Source of the DNA: DASQDN01 sp963825845
GTDB lineage: Bacteria; Acidobacteriota; Terriglobia; Bryobacterales; Bryobacteraceae
Direction of reading: 5' to 3'
Length of the DNA stretch: 64,000 nt
NCBI GenBank assembly: GCA_963825845.1
Contig: CAWGVL010000080.1
Coordinates: forward strand, 62,001-126,000
Shown here: in pieces, positions 1-9,153 of the stretch
How the letters are laid out: the number at the start of each line of letters is the position of its first letter
Position numbering within the stretch: the first letter of the stretch is position 1
Translations under genes and position numbers: made by a program
Notes under the pieces: generated by a model
The model's input: only the letters and a program-made list of their open reading frames with translations
Told to the model about the DNA's origin: nothing
Databases searched by the model: none

Positions 1-310
1 GTCGAGTCCCGCGCGTTTCGCTTCGGTCTCAATACCATGCTCAACTTCTGAGACGAAGGTGATGTGTCGGCTCACCGACAACATGCCGATGCGGTATCGC
101 ATCCGCTTCCGGTAGCTCCTGCCGTTCGCGCATCGCTCGATCAAACCCTTCGCTTCCAACGTATAGAGCAGTCGAAACGCCGTGCTCTTCACCAGGTCTA
201 ATTTCTCGACCACTTCCGATAACCGAACCTCATCCTGCTGATTGAAAATTTCGAAGAACATCGAGTGCGCGGGCGGCGGCTTCGATCAGGTAGCGGTCGG
301 GCCGGGACAT
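1..310 (-). pseudogene. HTH transcriptional regulator, 3' part cut by window edge, frameshifted
   Basis: Reads inward from an ATG at 310 with MSRPDRYLIEAAARALDVL, the usual start of an IclR-type winged helix. The frame is then broken by one extra base near 253. The second frame continues with EIFNQQDEVRLSEVVEKLD and KSTAFRLLYTLEAKGLIER, the recognition helix and wing of an IclR N-terminal domain. After the HTH the sequence goes into ITFVSEVEHGIETEAKRAG, which looks more like the first strand and helix of a periplasmic-binding-protein fold than an IclR effector domain; this is inference from a short stretch. It is divergent from the HpcH/HpaI aldolase at 411 and may control it. The single-base break could be a sequencing error. 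Confidence 0.6.
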
Positions 311-396
311 CTAATTTATGATAATTCTTTCGGGAGTTCACGTTCTACTGTATGAAACAATTTGCGCGCTGCTTGCGCACGAAAGCACTCGTCTGT

Positions 397-402
397 TACG
401 GT
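397..402 (+). promoter_or_regulatory. -10-like hexamer TACGGT just upstream of aldolase start
   Basis: TANNNT hexamer ends 8 nt before ATG 411; no purine-rich ribosome binding site is seen. It is one instance of the leaderless-type arrangement repeated through the window. Weak on its own. Confidence 0.3.
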
Positions 403-410
403 ACGCAACG

Positions 411-1220
411 ATGAATTCAAACACACAACAGGAAACAGTCGGCTCAATGCTTCGCGGAGGCGGAGTCATCGGAAGTTGGTGCGGTTTCGCAAGTTTCGCC
501 AACGTGGAAGCGATGACTTTGGCGGGTTTCGATTTTCTTGTGTTGGATATGCAGCACTCGGAGTTTACGCAATCCCACTTTCCATCGATGCTCGGCGCTT
601 TCCGGGATGAGCGGCGTCCGTGGCCGATCGTGAGAGCCGCGCAGAACGATTATCACCTGATCAACTGGTTGTTTGACCAGGGTGTGCCGGGTGTTCTGGT
701 GCCTATGGTCAATTCGCCTGAACTCGCGAAGCGTGCGGTCGATGCTGCGAAGTTTCCGCCGCTCGGTAAGCGGAGCTTCGGGCCGTTTCGCGCGGCGAAG
801 TACGGTTCCGGGCTCGCTCGTTATATGGCCGTGGCTGATCAGGCAGCCACGCTCATCATCCAAATCGAGAGTGCCGGCGCCGTCCGCGACATCGACGCGA
901 TTCTGGAGGTGAAGGGCATCGACGGTGTGTTCATGGGGCCAAACGATCTGGCGTACTCGATGCTGCGGCCAGGAGAGGCGATCCAGGCGAATCCCGGGGA
1001 GTGGTCCGCGTTTGCGCGCACTCCGGAGGTGATTGACCTTTGCTGTCAAGTGTCAGAGCGATGCAAGAATGCCGGAGTGCCGTTCGGCACCACGACCGGA
1101 TCGATGGATGAGGCTCGGCTGTGGCTGAGTCGCGGCGCGAATTTCGTGACATACGGCAGCGACTTCTTTTTCCAGCGTGCCGGATACCAGCACTTATGCG
1201 CTCCGAAGGCGGCAGTGTGA
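411..1220 (+). CDS. HpcH/HpaI family aldolase (2-keto-3-deoxy sugar acid aldolase type)
   Basis: Class II, metal-dependent pyruvate aldolase of 269 aa that would cleave a 2-keto-3-deoxy acid to pyruvate plus an aldehyde in the cytoplasm. Expected residues are visible: His49 in DMQHSEF, Arg74 in PIVRAAQ, metal ligands Glu153 (QIES) and Asp179 (GPNDLA). The frame is open further upstream to 318, but ATG 411 gives the normal family N terminus, and TACGGT lies 8 nt before it with no Shine-Dalgarno sequence. It sits between a divergent HTH regulator and a convergent LacI regulator. Exact substrate unknown; a second family member lies at 14121. Confidence 0.88.
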   Translation: MNSNTQQETVGSMLRGGGVIGSWCGFASFANVEAMTLAGFDFLVLDMQHSEFTQSHFPSMLGAFRDERRPWPIVRAAQNDYHLINWLFDQGVPGVLVPMVNSPELAKRAVDAAKFPPLGKRSFGPFRAAKYGSGLARYMAVADQAATLIIQIESAGAVRDIDAILEVKGIDGVFMGPNDLAYSMLRPGEAIQANPGEWSAFARTPEVIDLCCQVSERCKNAGVPFGTTTGSMDEARLWLSRGANFVTYGSDFFFQRAGYQHLCAPKAAV

Positions 1221-1232
1221 CGTGCTGGCGAG

Positions 1233-2291
1233 TCAACCGCAGGCCTGAACAGCGTAATCCGAAGAAGTTTTGGGCCGCTGTGTCGAACCGCACGACTCTC
1301 GAACAACGAGCTCACCCGGGATAGAGATGATCCCAGGCTCCTGGCCCGTGTCGATGTAACTCAGGAGGCTCTTGGCAGCTACCTCACCGATGCGGGCGGA
1401 ACCCTGGTTAATCGTGGTCAGCGGTGACAGCATGACATCGGAAAATCGGATGTTTCCCACCCCGACCAGGGCGATGTCATCGGGAGTCTCCATTCCTGCG
1501 TTGACGATAACCCGAAGACATGCGGCTGCGACCGCATCGTTGTAGCAGAATACTGCGTCGGGAGGCTCGGGAAGTTGGAGCAGTTCCCTCATCGCCTGCT
1601 CGGCGATAGGGTCGCTTTCGCCGCCGCCGCGAATGTATTCTTCGTACACCGGAAGTCCGGCTGCTTCAAGCGCTTGCCGATAGCCAAGGATGCGCCATGT
1701 CGATGTCGAATTCGGCGGACCGTATACGTGCGCGATTCGATCACGCCCGGCGCTAATCAAATGCTCCGTTGCGGTTCGGCTGATGGACACGTTGTCGGTT
1801 CCGACCCAGGAATTGATCGGTGGATCGATATTGCGTCCGAATAAAACGAGAGGTACGCCGAGATCTCGCGTTCGTGCAAATACACCATATCGATCGTCCG
1901 ATTGGCACGTGGCCACCAGAAGACCTTCCGCCTGACGCGATAGAAGAACGTCGATCTGTCTCGCTTCCGTCTCGGGATCTTCATCCGAGCAAGTGATGAT
2001 CGCCTGGTAATCGCGAGGATCGAGGACCGCGCTTGCAGCGGTCAAGACATCCCCATAGAAGGACTGCAGGAACGTCGGAACCACGACACCGATCAATCTG
2101 GTACTGCGGGAACTGAGTGAGCGGGCGGTCAGATTCACGCGATACTTCATCTCGCGAGCTTTCTCGGCCACGCGCTGCCGAGTCTCGGCGCTGATGTCCA
2201 GTGCGCCTCGCAGAGCTTTTGAAACAGCCGCCGGGGTAATTCCAAGCTCCCGCGCGATGTCGGCCAACGTGGTAGGTCGCCGCGGATCCAT
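1233..2291 (-). CDS. LacI family transcriptional regulator
   Basis: 352 aa. Residues 7-55 form the LacI HTH and hinge (TLADIARELGITPAAVSKAL, then SAETRQRVAEKAREMKY), followed by a periplasmic-binding-protein-like effector domain (LIGVVVPTFLQSFYGDVL, IDVLLSRQAEGLLVATCQS, PDAVFCYNDAVAAACLRV, DIALVGVGNIRFSDVMLSPLTTI). Length is normal for the family. The effector is probably a sugar or sugar acid. It converges with the aldolase at 411-1220 (12-bp gap). Its upstream region is the long non-coding stretch 2292-2872, so the secreted-protein gene at 2873 is the nearest divergent target. Confidence 0.93.
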   Translation of the reverse strand: MDPRRPTTLADIARELGITPAAVSKALRGALDISAETRQRVAEKAREMKYRVNLTARSLSSRSTRLIGVVVPTFLQSFYGDVLTAASAVLDPRDYQAIITCSDEDPETEARQIDVLLSRQAEGLLVATCQSDDRYGVFARTRDLGVPLVLFGRNIDPPINSWVGTDNVSISRTATEHLISAGRDRIAHVYGPPNSTSTWRILGYRQALEAAGLPVYEEYIRGGGESDPIAEQAMRELLQLPEPPDAVFCYNDAVAAACLRVIVNAGMETPDDIALVGVGNIRFSDVMLSPLTTINQGSARIGEVAAKSLLSYIDTGQEPGIISIPGELVVRESCGSTQRPKTSSDYAVQACG

Positions 2292-2872
2292 GAGGAATTT
2301 ATGATGACAGAAAGCGAATCGGTGTGTCTAGAACTTCCGGGTAAGCGTTGGTTTCTGCGGAGCTGTCGAAGTAAGCCGCACGAGAAAAGCTAGAGGCGGG
2401 TTCCCATCCCTCGTGCGGCCTCTTGCCCCGTAGAATGCGGGCAACGATCCCCGGCATCAGCTCGTTTGATTGCATGCCAAGCAGGACCCGCGTCCTATTT
2501 CGCCTGCTGAAGCTGCATTCGAACGTTTACGGAAACTCGGAGATTCCGGTGAGATGAAAATTTCGATTGACCAGAAAAAATTCCCTCTGGTTCACTGCGC
2601 GATCGACGAATGAGCGGCATGAAACCTAAACTACCGGCTCCCGCAAGCACGCTAATTAAATTGCCCACTCGCTCTGCGATTACCCAATGCACCAGAGGGT
2701 CAGGTTTAAAGGTACTCCATCAATTCGTAAACTATCTTAGCAACCCCGTCGCCATGATCTGACTTTTCCTATGTCGAAGAAAACATGGATCATTGCAGCC
2801 CGTCCAATGTGTATCACCTGTGTCATACGAGTCCAAGCGGCGCCACGGGTGTGTCGCTGTGACACACTGTTC
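2292..2872. other. Non-coding stretch between LacI regulator and 2873 gene
   Basis: About 580 bp without a believable gene; the reading frames present have no family resemblance. It is slightly more AT-rich in the middle (2550-2740). The only clear structure is the inverted repeat at 2849-2867. It presumably holds the two divergent promoters. Confidence 0.5.
2849..2867. promoter_or_regulatory. Inverted repeat next to the 2873 start codon
   Basis: GTGTGTC - 5 nt - GACACAC, perfect 7-bp arms, ending 5 nt before ATG 2873. Position fits an operator or a 5' hairpin. The binding protein is unknown; the LacI regulator next door is a candidate, although the site is not a typical LacI CG-centred operator. 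Confidence 0.4.
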
Positions 2873-4162
2873 ATGAAGATGCGCCTCGGGCTCGCTCTTT
2901 TCGTGATCGCCAGTGTTGCCGCTCAGACGACGGAAGAGGACTTCCACGTCTATAAGGAACACCCGCGCCTGATTCTTACCCCTGCGCGGTTGAAACTCCT
3001 CCGTCGTGAGCGCGAGCGCCAGACGCCTAGATGGCAGCAGTTCGACGCGTTGATTCAAGGCAAGGCTGTGATGCCTGAGCCGGCATTCGCGTATGCCTTG
3101 TATCACCAGGTCACCGGGAATCCGGAGGCGGCTAAAACTGCGGCCGCGGCTGCGAAAGATGCCCGAAGTCTTGCGTTAGCTTATGACTGGCTCCCTGACC
3201 AGCGGCAGCAATTAGAGCCAAAACTTCGCGCGGCGTCGTCCGCCTTGCCTTCCACCGTAGATGGGATGCGGACTCGAGCACTGGTCGCGATCGTCCTGGA
3301 GGACAACGCCACTCTGGAGCGTGTCGTTAAAGATTGGTGGCGGAAGCAGGTCGCGCCGGCGCTCAATTCGGGACAGCGTGTGTTTTCGCACGCGGAAGTT
3401 TATCCGCTGATGGAGCTGATGCACGTCATTCGCGACAATATAAATATCGATTTGCGCGAAGATGCGCGGGCCTATTTCAAAGATTTCGCTGCGAGTCGTA
3501 TTCTCAGCTATTACCCACCGACGTTTCCCGGTCCCGAAAATGATTTCCATATTCCGTACGGTCCGCCGGACCTGAAAGTCGCGGCCATGTCGCGGGTGGC
3601 GGAGCTCAGCCTTGTGGCATATGACAATAACTCGACCGAGACTCAGTTCGTTCAGGGGTGGCTGATGCACGACCGGTTCGCGTTGCGAGGAGCGCTGGGC
3701 GCGCCGTACGAATTCTTGTGGGCGAATCCATACCAGCCGGGGTTAAGCTATGCGCATCTGCCGCTGCAGTACCACGACGCTCGCGCCGGACGACTCTTCG
3801 TGCGCTCTTCGTGGGATGAGGACGCGACATGGTTGGGCTACGTCGACGGAAAGGCCGAGATGCTGCGGGAAGGCAATCCGCAGCCGATGCAGGTGAATAA
3901 AACTTTCATCGTTGGACAATCAGTGATAACGCCTGCAAAGTCCCCGCTGAAGCTGGACGTGAAAGCGGACGAGCCCAAACACTGGTTTGTGGTTGGGTGG
4001 AAACCATTCGCCGTTGTGGACTTGGAAGTGGATGACGAAGAGCTGGATGAGAAGACGGCGGATCGCGGCGGCATCCTTCCGCTGGAATTCAAGCGGGAAC
4101 AGAACATGTCGGTCCGTTTGCGTTTGCGACCGGCACAGCCGGCAGTTGCGGCAGCCAAATAG
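2873..4162 (+). CDS. Secreted protein, possible alginate/heparinase-type lyase relative
   Basis: 429 aa from ATG 2873. Signal peptide MKMRLGLALFVIASVAAQ is followed by HPRLILTPARLKLLRRERER, the N-terminal phrase common in heparinase II/III and alginate-lyase (alpha/alpha toroid) proteins. The middle is helical (residues 60-250) and residues 290-429 look like beta sandwich. It is shorter than typical heparinases (600 aa or more) and I cannot place catalytic residues, so the lyase assignment is weak. The frame is open upstream to 2771, but the signal peptide fixes the start. It is followed at 22 bp by a 2-hydroxyacid dehydrogenase on the same strand. Confidence 0.7.
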   Translation: MKMRLGLALFVIASVAAQTTEEDFHVYKEHPRLILTPARLKLLRRERERQTPRWQQFDALIQGKAVMPEPAFAYALYHQVTGNPEAAKTAAAAAKDARSLALAYDWLPDQRQQLEPKLRAASSALPSTVDGMRTRALVAIVLEDNATLERVVKDWWRKQVAPALNSGQRVFSHAEVYPLMELMHVIRDNINIDLREDARAYFKDFAASRILSYYPPTFPGPENDFHIPYGPPDLKVAAMSRVAELSLVAYDNNSTETQFVQGWLMHDRFALRGALGAPYEFLWANPYQPGLSYAHLPLQYHDARAGRLFVRSSWDEDATWLGYVDGKAEMLREGNPQPMQVNKTFIVGQSVITPAKSPLKLDVKADEPKHWFVVGWKPFAVVDLEVDDEELDEKTADRGGILPLEFKREQNMSVRLRLRPAQPAVAAAK

Positions 4163-4183
4163 GAAAGGTTGATCTACGCACAA

Positions 4184-5137
4184 ATGAAAATTGTCGTGTT
4201 GGACGGCTATGCGCTCAATCCCGGAGATTTGAGCTGGCAGTCGCTCGAGCAGGTTGCCGGCGTCGAAGTTCACGACCGGACACCGGAGGACCAGATCGTT
4301 GCCCGTGCAGCCGGAGCGGATGCGGTCATGACAAACAAAACGCCGCTCTCCGCGGCGACGCTCGCACAACTGCCGCAGTTACGGTATATCGGTGTGCTTG
4401 CCACCGGATACAACATCGTCGATACTGCCGCTGCCAAGGAGCGCGGGATTGTTGTGACGAATATACCCACCTACGGAACGGCGTCAGTGGCCCAGTTCGC
4501 GATGGCATTGCTGCTCGAGTTGTGTCACCACGTCGGCTTACACGGCGAGGCCGTTCGCAACGGTGAATGGTCACGCAATCCGGATTGGAGCTTCTGGAAA
4601 ACTCCCCTGATCGAGCTTAGCGGCAGGACGATGGGAATCGTCGGCTTCGGTCGTATCGGCCGCCAGACCGGCGCGATCGCTTCCGCGTTAGGAATGCGTG
4701 TCGTCGCTCATGATTCCAACGAGGTGAATCCTCCGAATCAGCCTGATTTCGAATGGATGACGCTCGACCGGATTGTGGCAGAGTCGGATGTGTTGAGCTT
4801 GCACTGCCCGCTATTTGCGGACAACAAGGGGATGATCAACCGCGATCGTCTCAGCCGGATGAAGCCGACAGCTTTTCTTCTGAATACATCCCGTGGGCCG
4901 CTCATCGTAGATCAGGACTTGGCCGATGCGTTGAATGCCGGGCAGATCGCGGGGGCAGGCCTGGACGTGCTGTCTGTCGAGCCGCCGGCTGAATCGAATC
5001 CACTTCTCTCAGCGAAAAACTGCATCGTGACGCCGCATATTGCGTGGGCGACAAGAGAGGCTCGGGCGCGATTGCTCGATATCGCGGTCGAGAATGTGCG
5101 CGCGTTCACAGCGGGTCGAGTCGTGAACGCCGTTTAG
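4184..5137 (+). CDS. D-2-hydroxyacid dehydrogenase (NAD-binding)
   Basis: 317 aa enzyme of the glycerate/lactate/phosphoglycerate dehydrogenase family, reducing a 2-oxoacid such as hydroxypyruvate or glyoxylate with NAD(P)H. Visible motifs: Rossmann VGFGRIGRQ, substrate-binding NTSRGPLIVD, and the catalytic Glu/His in LDVLSVEPPA and CIVTPHIAW. I chose ATG 4184 (MKIVVLDGY); an in-frame TTG lies at 4169, directly after AGGAAAGG. It is probably co-transcribed with 2873. Its stop overlaps the convergent DUF3500 gene by 4 bp. Confidence 0.9.
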   Translation: MKIVVLDGYALNPGDLSWQSLEQVAGVEVHDRTPEDQIVARAAGADAVMTNKTPLSAATLAQLPQLRYIGVLATGYNIVDTAAAKERGIVVTNIPTYGTASVAQFAMALLLELCHHVGLHGEAVRNGEWSRNPDWSFWKTPLIELSGRTMGIVGFGRIGRQTGAIASALGMRVVAHDSNEVNPPNQPDFEWMTLDRIVAESDVLSLHCPLFADNKGMINRDRLSRMKPTAFLLNTSRGPLIVDQDLADALNAGQIAGAGLDVLSVEPPAESNPLLSAKNCIVTPHIAWATREARARLLDIAVENVRAFTAGRVVNAV

Positions 5138-6342
5138 TCGGTGTGCTTGTGCTGCGCGTAATGTAGTCGCAGGAGATCCTTGCCGTAATCATTGCCGTTG
5201 GGAGTGCGAATCACCGCATGAACGTGCTCCCGCACGGGCTTGCCACGCTCCAGATTCCGTAGGCCGGCCGGCGCCTGATGGTCAAATTCGATCAGGATCA
5301 CCGGACTGTGAATGCGGTAATAGAAAACGCTATCGTTCGCTGTGCCGCCGATCCAGGCAAAGTGGGTTTCCCCGATGTGCTTGCGGACCTCATCCATCTT
5401 CACCTTGGCGTGACCTTTGTCCATATTGTCGATGTACTCCTCGATCAGGTCGAGCAGTTGCGTCTGCTCTTGCGAGGAAAGTTCCGACGCCGGGATACCG
5501 GCATAGGCGAGGACAACGTTGTCCTTGAACGCCTCTCCGATGTTGTTGTTGCCCGTCTTGGAGACTTCGATGATCGCCTTTTTCCGTTGCGCATCGTTTA
5601 GAGCGTTGATGAACGCGAGCCCCTTGTTCTGCTCTGTCTGCATGATCGTGGTTCCGGCGTATTTGCCTGATGTCGCGATCACCGGTTCGGAGCCAATGAA
5701 CGTCGGTGTCATCACAACCTGATCGCCCAGCACGAAGTAATTGATGATCAAGTGGTGCCCGTCCACCTGCCATCCCCAGGGCTCTTTGTTCGATGGCTCG
5801 CCCATGACGGTGATGTTGTAGAGCCATTCACCGTATTCCTCGAAGTTGTTGTTGTTCAACTCTCCCAAGGTGTGATTCAGCTTCATGATGTCACGCGATA
5901 GTTTCAGTCCCTTCGCGCTGAGCGAAGCTTTCATCAGCCCGAAGGCGCTTTCACGCTGTGATTCGGACATGTCCTTGAAGCTCACGCCCTGGCGAATGTA
6001 GAAATGTTGATTCATCCACTTGCGCCACTCGGGATCGTCGATAGGAAACTTAGTGATCTTGCGCTGCTCGGGTGTAAGGGCTTGCAGAAACGCATCGGCG
6101 GCCTTTCGGACCGGCTCGGTGGAGACGCCGGTGGACCGTACTGCGAACAGGCCGGAGCGAACTGTGCCGTCGGTGGTGATGCCCTTGAACTCTTCCGCAA
6201 GGCCCTTCTCTTCCGCCTGCTTGGACATCGTGCGGAACCGTTCTATCCTGTCGCCGGCAGGCCGCTGTGAGAACGCGACGGTAATCAGGGTGAAGGCTGT
6301 CAGGGCCGTGAGGATGCTGGTTCGCGCCGTTATGTTGTTCAT
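5134..6342 (-). CDS. DUF3500 family secreted protein
   Basis: 402 aa from ATG 6342, with signal peptide NITARTSILTALTAFTLITV..FSQ. The body matches DUF3500 by phrases such as WQVDGHHLIINYFVLGDQV, GSEPVIATSG, DNVVLAYAGI and FYYRIHSPVILIEFDHQ. The biochemical function of the family is not known. It is the last gene of the minus-strand operon that begins at the GntR regulator (12328); the frame is open upstream to 6387, which gives only a 4-bp overlap with the sulfatase. Context suggests a role in processing the operon's substrate outside the cytoplasm. Confidence 0.85.
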   Translation of the reverse strand: MNNITARTSILTALTAFTLITVAFSQRPAGDRIERFRTMSKQAEEKGLAEEFKGITTDGTVRSGLFAVRSTGVSTEPVRKAADAFLQALTPEQRKITKFPIDDPEWRKWMNQHFYIRQGVSFKDMSESQRESAFGLMKASLSAKGLKLSRDIMKLNHTLGELNNNNFEEYGEWLYNITVMGEPSNKEPWGWQVDGHHLIINYFVLGDQVVMTPTFIGSEPVIATSGKYAGTTIMQTEQNKGLAFINALNDAQRKKAIIEVSKTGNNNIGEAFKDNVVLAYAGIPASELSSQEQTQLLDLIEEYIDNMDKGHAKVKMDEVRKHIGETHFAWIGGTANDSVFYYRIHSPVILIEFDHQAPAGLRNLERGKPVREHVHAVIRTPNGNDYGKDLLRLHYAQHKHTD

Positions 6343-6383
6343 GAGCCTCCTGCAGTAGTACCTGAAGATTACCGCATTCGATG

Positions 6384-7823
6384 TCATGCGCGGCGCATGG
6401 GCCGGCTGTATCCCTGCCTCTTATAGAGATCGAGTAACGCTGTCAGCCTCGCGACGATATCGGGGTGTTGCAGCCACAGATTGTTTTCCTCCGCCGGATC
6501 GGCTGCCAGATTATAGAGTTGCCCTTTCGGACCACCGGGCTTCGGCTCTTCTATCTTCGGCTCGCTGAATCCTCCCGACCCGAGGCCGAGTTCGAGTTTC
6601 CAATCGCCTTCACGAATTGAGAAGACTCCATCCACGGAATGATGGACGACGGATTCGCGAATGGGCTGTTTTGCCGTTCCCGTCAAAGCGGGCAGCAGAT
6701 TGTAGCTGTCCTCGCCCGCGTTGTCAGGCAGCGTCTGATTCGTGATCGCAGCGGCAGTTGCCATAAGGTCGGTCAGGCATCCAACCTGCTGACTCACCGA
6801 ACCGGGGGCGATTTTGCCTTTCCATCGCGCGAGAAAAGGAATCCGATGGCCGCCTTCCCATACGTCGGCCTTTTCGCCGCGCCAGTTCGCGTTGGCGCGA
6901 TGTGCGAATTGGGCCTTGTCGCCAGGCTTCCAGTCGGCGCCGTTATCGCTGGTGAAAACCAGCAGCGTATTATCCGCTACGCCCGTCTGTTCCAGGGTCT
7001 TCATGATGCGACCCAGCGCGTCGTCCACTTGGGCAACGAAGTCTCCATAAAGACCAGCCTTGGATTTGCCGGTGTACGCGGCCTTCGGCACCCACGGCGT
7101 GTGCGGAGCCGTGAGCGCGAAGTACAGGAAAAAAGGCTCCGGTTTTGCGGCTCGGTCCCGGATGATCGAGACCGCCTTGTCGGTCAACGTGGGTAGAACC
7201 TCAGGGATCTTGAAGCTTGGCGATATCGGTCCCTCGCGCCAGAATACGCCTCGCGGCGTATCTTGTCCGGGCGTATGTGCGGTAGGCTGCTCCACGGCGC
7301 GGTCGTTCTCGAAATAGAGGTATGGATCCATGTCGAGGGACGCCGGAATGCCGAAATAGTAATCGAAGCCGTGGTCGGTAGGGCACGGGCGCAGCGGTTT
7401 GCTGTAGTCTGCTTTCTCCTGATTCCCGAGCCCGAGATGCCACTTGCCGACGCCGGCGGTGTAGTAGCCGCCTTTCTTCAACATCGCGGGCACAGTCAGG
7501 CGGCCGTTCTCGATGAGGTTCGGTGAGTATCCCCAGAGCACTCCTTTTGTCAACGACGTGCGCCAGCAGTATCGCCCTGTCATGATGCCGTAGCGTGTTG
7601 GAGTGCACACGGCGGACCCGGAATGCATGTCTGTGAATCGCATGCCCTGCTTTGCGAGCGCATCGGCGTTCGGCGTGGGAATAGCCGATCGAGAGTTGTA
7701 GCAACGCAGGTCGCCCCACCCGAGATCATCCGCAAGAATGTAAACGATGTTGGGCAGTTTCGAATTGCCGGCCGCGGACGCGAGGGCGCACGAAGCCGTG
7801 TGGAGGAACTGTCGGCGATTCAT
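6384..7823 (-). CDS. Arylsulfatase-type sulfatase, exported
   Basis: 479 aa formylglycine-dependent sulfatase. The modification motif is Cys-type (CTPTRYGIMTGR, residues ~73-84). The first metal-binding strand is NIVYILADDLGWGD and the second FTSDNGADW, with a catalytic Lys/His region WRGEKADVWEGGHRIP. The N terminus MNRRQFLHTASCALASAAG resembles a twin-arginine signal. It probably removes sulfate esters from a glycan or sugar in the periplasm; a Cys-type enzyme needs a separate formylglycine-generating enzyme, not present here. Fourth-to-last step of the 12328-5134 operon, 25 bp after the enolase-superfamily gene. Confidence 0.93.
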   Translation of the reverse strand: MNRRQFLHTASCALASAAGNSKLPNIVYILADDLGWGDLRCYNSRSAIPTPNADALAKQGMRFTDMHSGSAVCTPTRYGIMTGRYCWRTSLTKGVLWGYSPNLIENGRLTVPAMLKKGGYYTAGVGKWHLGLGNQEKADYSKPLRPCPTDHGFDYYFGIPASLDMDPYLYFENDRAVEQPTAHTPGQDTPRGVFWREGPISPSFKIPEVLPTLTDKAVSIIRDRAAKPEPFFLYFALTAPHTPWVPKAAYTGKSKAGLYGDFVAQVDDALGRIMKTLEQTGVADNTLLVFTSDNGADWKPGDKAQFAHRANANWRGEKADVWEGGHRIPFLARWKGKIAPGSVSQQVGCLTDLMATAAAITNQTLPDNAGEDSYNLLPALTGTAKQPIRESVVHHSVDGVFSIREGDWKLELGLGSGGFSEPKIEEPKPGGPKGQLYNLAADPAEENNLWLQHPDIVARLTALLDLYKRQGYSRPMRRA

Positions 7824-7848
7824 GGTGAAAGCATACTATTCGTACAGC

Positions 7849-9150
7849 TCAGTTTTCGCGTAGGACTTTCTTCAGTTCGCGCTCATCGAACTCGATTCCC
7901 AGACCTGGACGGTCCGGGACCGTGGCCGACCCCAGGCTGTATTCAAGCGGCTCCTTGATCAGCCGGTTTCCGAGCGGTCCGAGATGTGCGCTTCCACCCT
8001 CCATGATTACGAAGTTCGGAGTTGCTGCCGCGAGGTGAAGTGACGCGCTCATGTACAGCGCCGTTCCGGTACTGACGTGAGGCGACCACAGGACGCCATG
8101 TACATCCGCGAGAGTCGCGATCCTCCGGCACTCACTGATCCCGCCCGCGCGGCACACATCGGGGTTGATAATGTCGACTGATTTATTCGCGAAGTAATCG
8201 CGAAATTGATAGCGGTTGTTGACCTCTTCACCCGCGCACACAGCCGTGTCCAGTGCTTCGGCAAGCTTGGCGTATCCACTCAGGTCTTCCGGCAGGAGCG
8301 CGTCCTCCCACCATCCGATGTTGCCGAGCCGGTCGAGCTCACGGCCTACTTTCACCGCTTCGTACAACTTGTATGCTCCCAGCGAGTCGACCAGCAGCTG
8401 CGCTTTGCCTTTGATGGCATCCGCTACCGTGGACACACGGTGCAAATCATTCGTGCCCGGGCCTTTGCTGAGGCCCATCTTGACCGCTCCGAATCCGGTG
8501 TCCACCGCGCGAAGGGCGTTTTCCTTGAGTTCTCCGGGTGTTTTTCCGCCGATGCCGGTATACGTGGGGATCTTGTCCCGGTATTTGCCGCCGAGAAGCT
8601 GCCAGAGCGGCTGGCCGGTAAACTTACCGACGATATCCCATAGCGCAATGTCGATCCCCGCCAGGGCCTCCGTGTACGATCCAGTGCTGTATCCACGCAC
8701 GCGTTCGGTGGAATAAAGCCGCTCCCACAATGGGTCGATGTTGCGCGCATCCTGGCCCATCAGCACGGGCGTGAACAGATCGGTGATGACGGTCTGGTGT
8801 ACTCTCGGCGCGGAGGGAGCGTGGCATTCGCCCCACCCGACGATTCCTTGATCGGTCGTGATCTTCACGAGCACGGCTTGCGTATGACCTTTGAATCGCG
8901 TCGGGCTGGCGTGGTCGAGACGGTTCCACAGACCCGGGCCGCCCGTCATCGATCCGACAGCGGGCATCTCGATCAATGCGTCGGCCGGCAGGTTGTCGTT
9001 CGGTGTACGAACGATCATCGATTCCACTTTTGTGATGCGAAGGGGACTCGTGCCTCGAGTTGCGCGCGCTACGGTGGCGTTCTGAGCGACCAGCGGTACG
9101 GATGTTGCGCCGAGAGCGAAGACGCCGCGGCGTGTCAGTTTAGGAGTCAT
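7849..9150 (-). CDS. Mandelate racemase/muconate lactonizing enzyme family, with signal-like N terminus
   Basis: 433 aa enolase-superfamily enzyme, probably a sugar-acid dehydratase. Landmarks: Lys in FGAVKMG, metal ligands Asp (LLVDSLG), Glu (WWEDALLPED) and Glu (CAGEE), and His in WSPHVSTG. The N terminus MTPKLTRRGVFALGATSVPLVAQNA looks like a Tat signal, which is unusual for this cytosolic superfamily and recurs in acidobacterial/planctomycetal members; export is inference. It lies between sulfatase (25 bp) and MFS (3 bp). It is a distant relative of the neighbour at 10431, and the two may act on different epimers. Confidence 0.92.
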   Translation of the reverse strand: MTPKLTRRGVFALGATSVPLVAQNATVARATRGTSPLRITKVESMIVRTPNDNLPADALIEMPAVGSMTGGPGLWNRLDHASPTRFKGHTQAVLVKITTDQGIVGWGECHAPSAPRVHQTVITDLFTPVLMGQDARNIDPLWERLYSTERVRGYSTGSYTEALAGIDIALWDIVGKFTGQPLWQLLGGKYRDKIPTYTGIGGKTPGELKENALRAVDTGFGAVKMGLSKGPGTNDLHRVSTVADAIKGKAQLLVDSLGAYKLYEAVKVGRELDRLGNIGWWEDALLPEDLSGYAKLAEALDTAVCAGEEVNNRYQFRDYFANKSVDIINPDVCRAGGISECRRIATLADVHGVLWSPHVSTGTALYMSASLHLAAATPNFVIMEGGSAHLGPLGNRLIKEPLEYSLGSATVPDRPGLGIEFDERELKKVLREN

Positions 9151-9153
9151 GAC

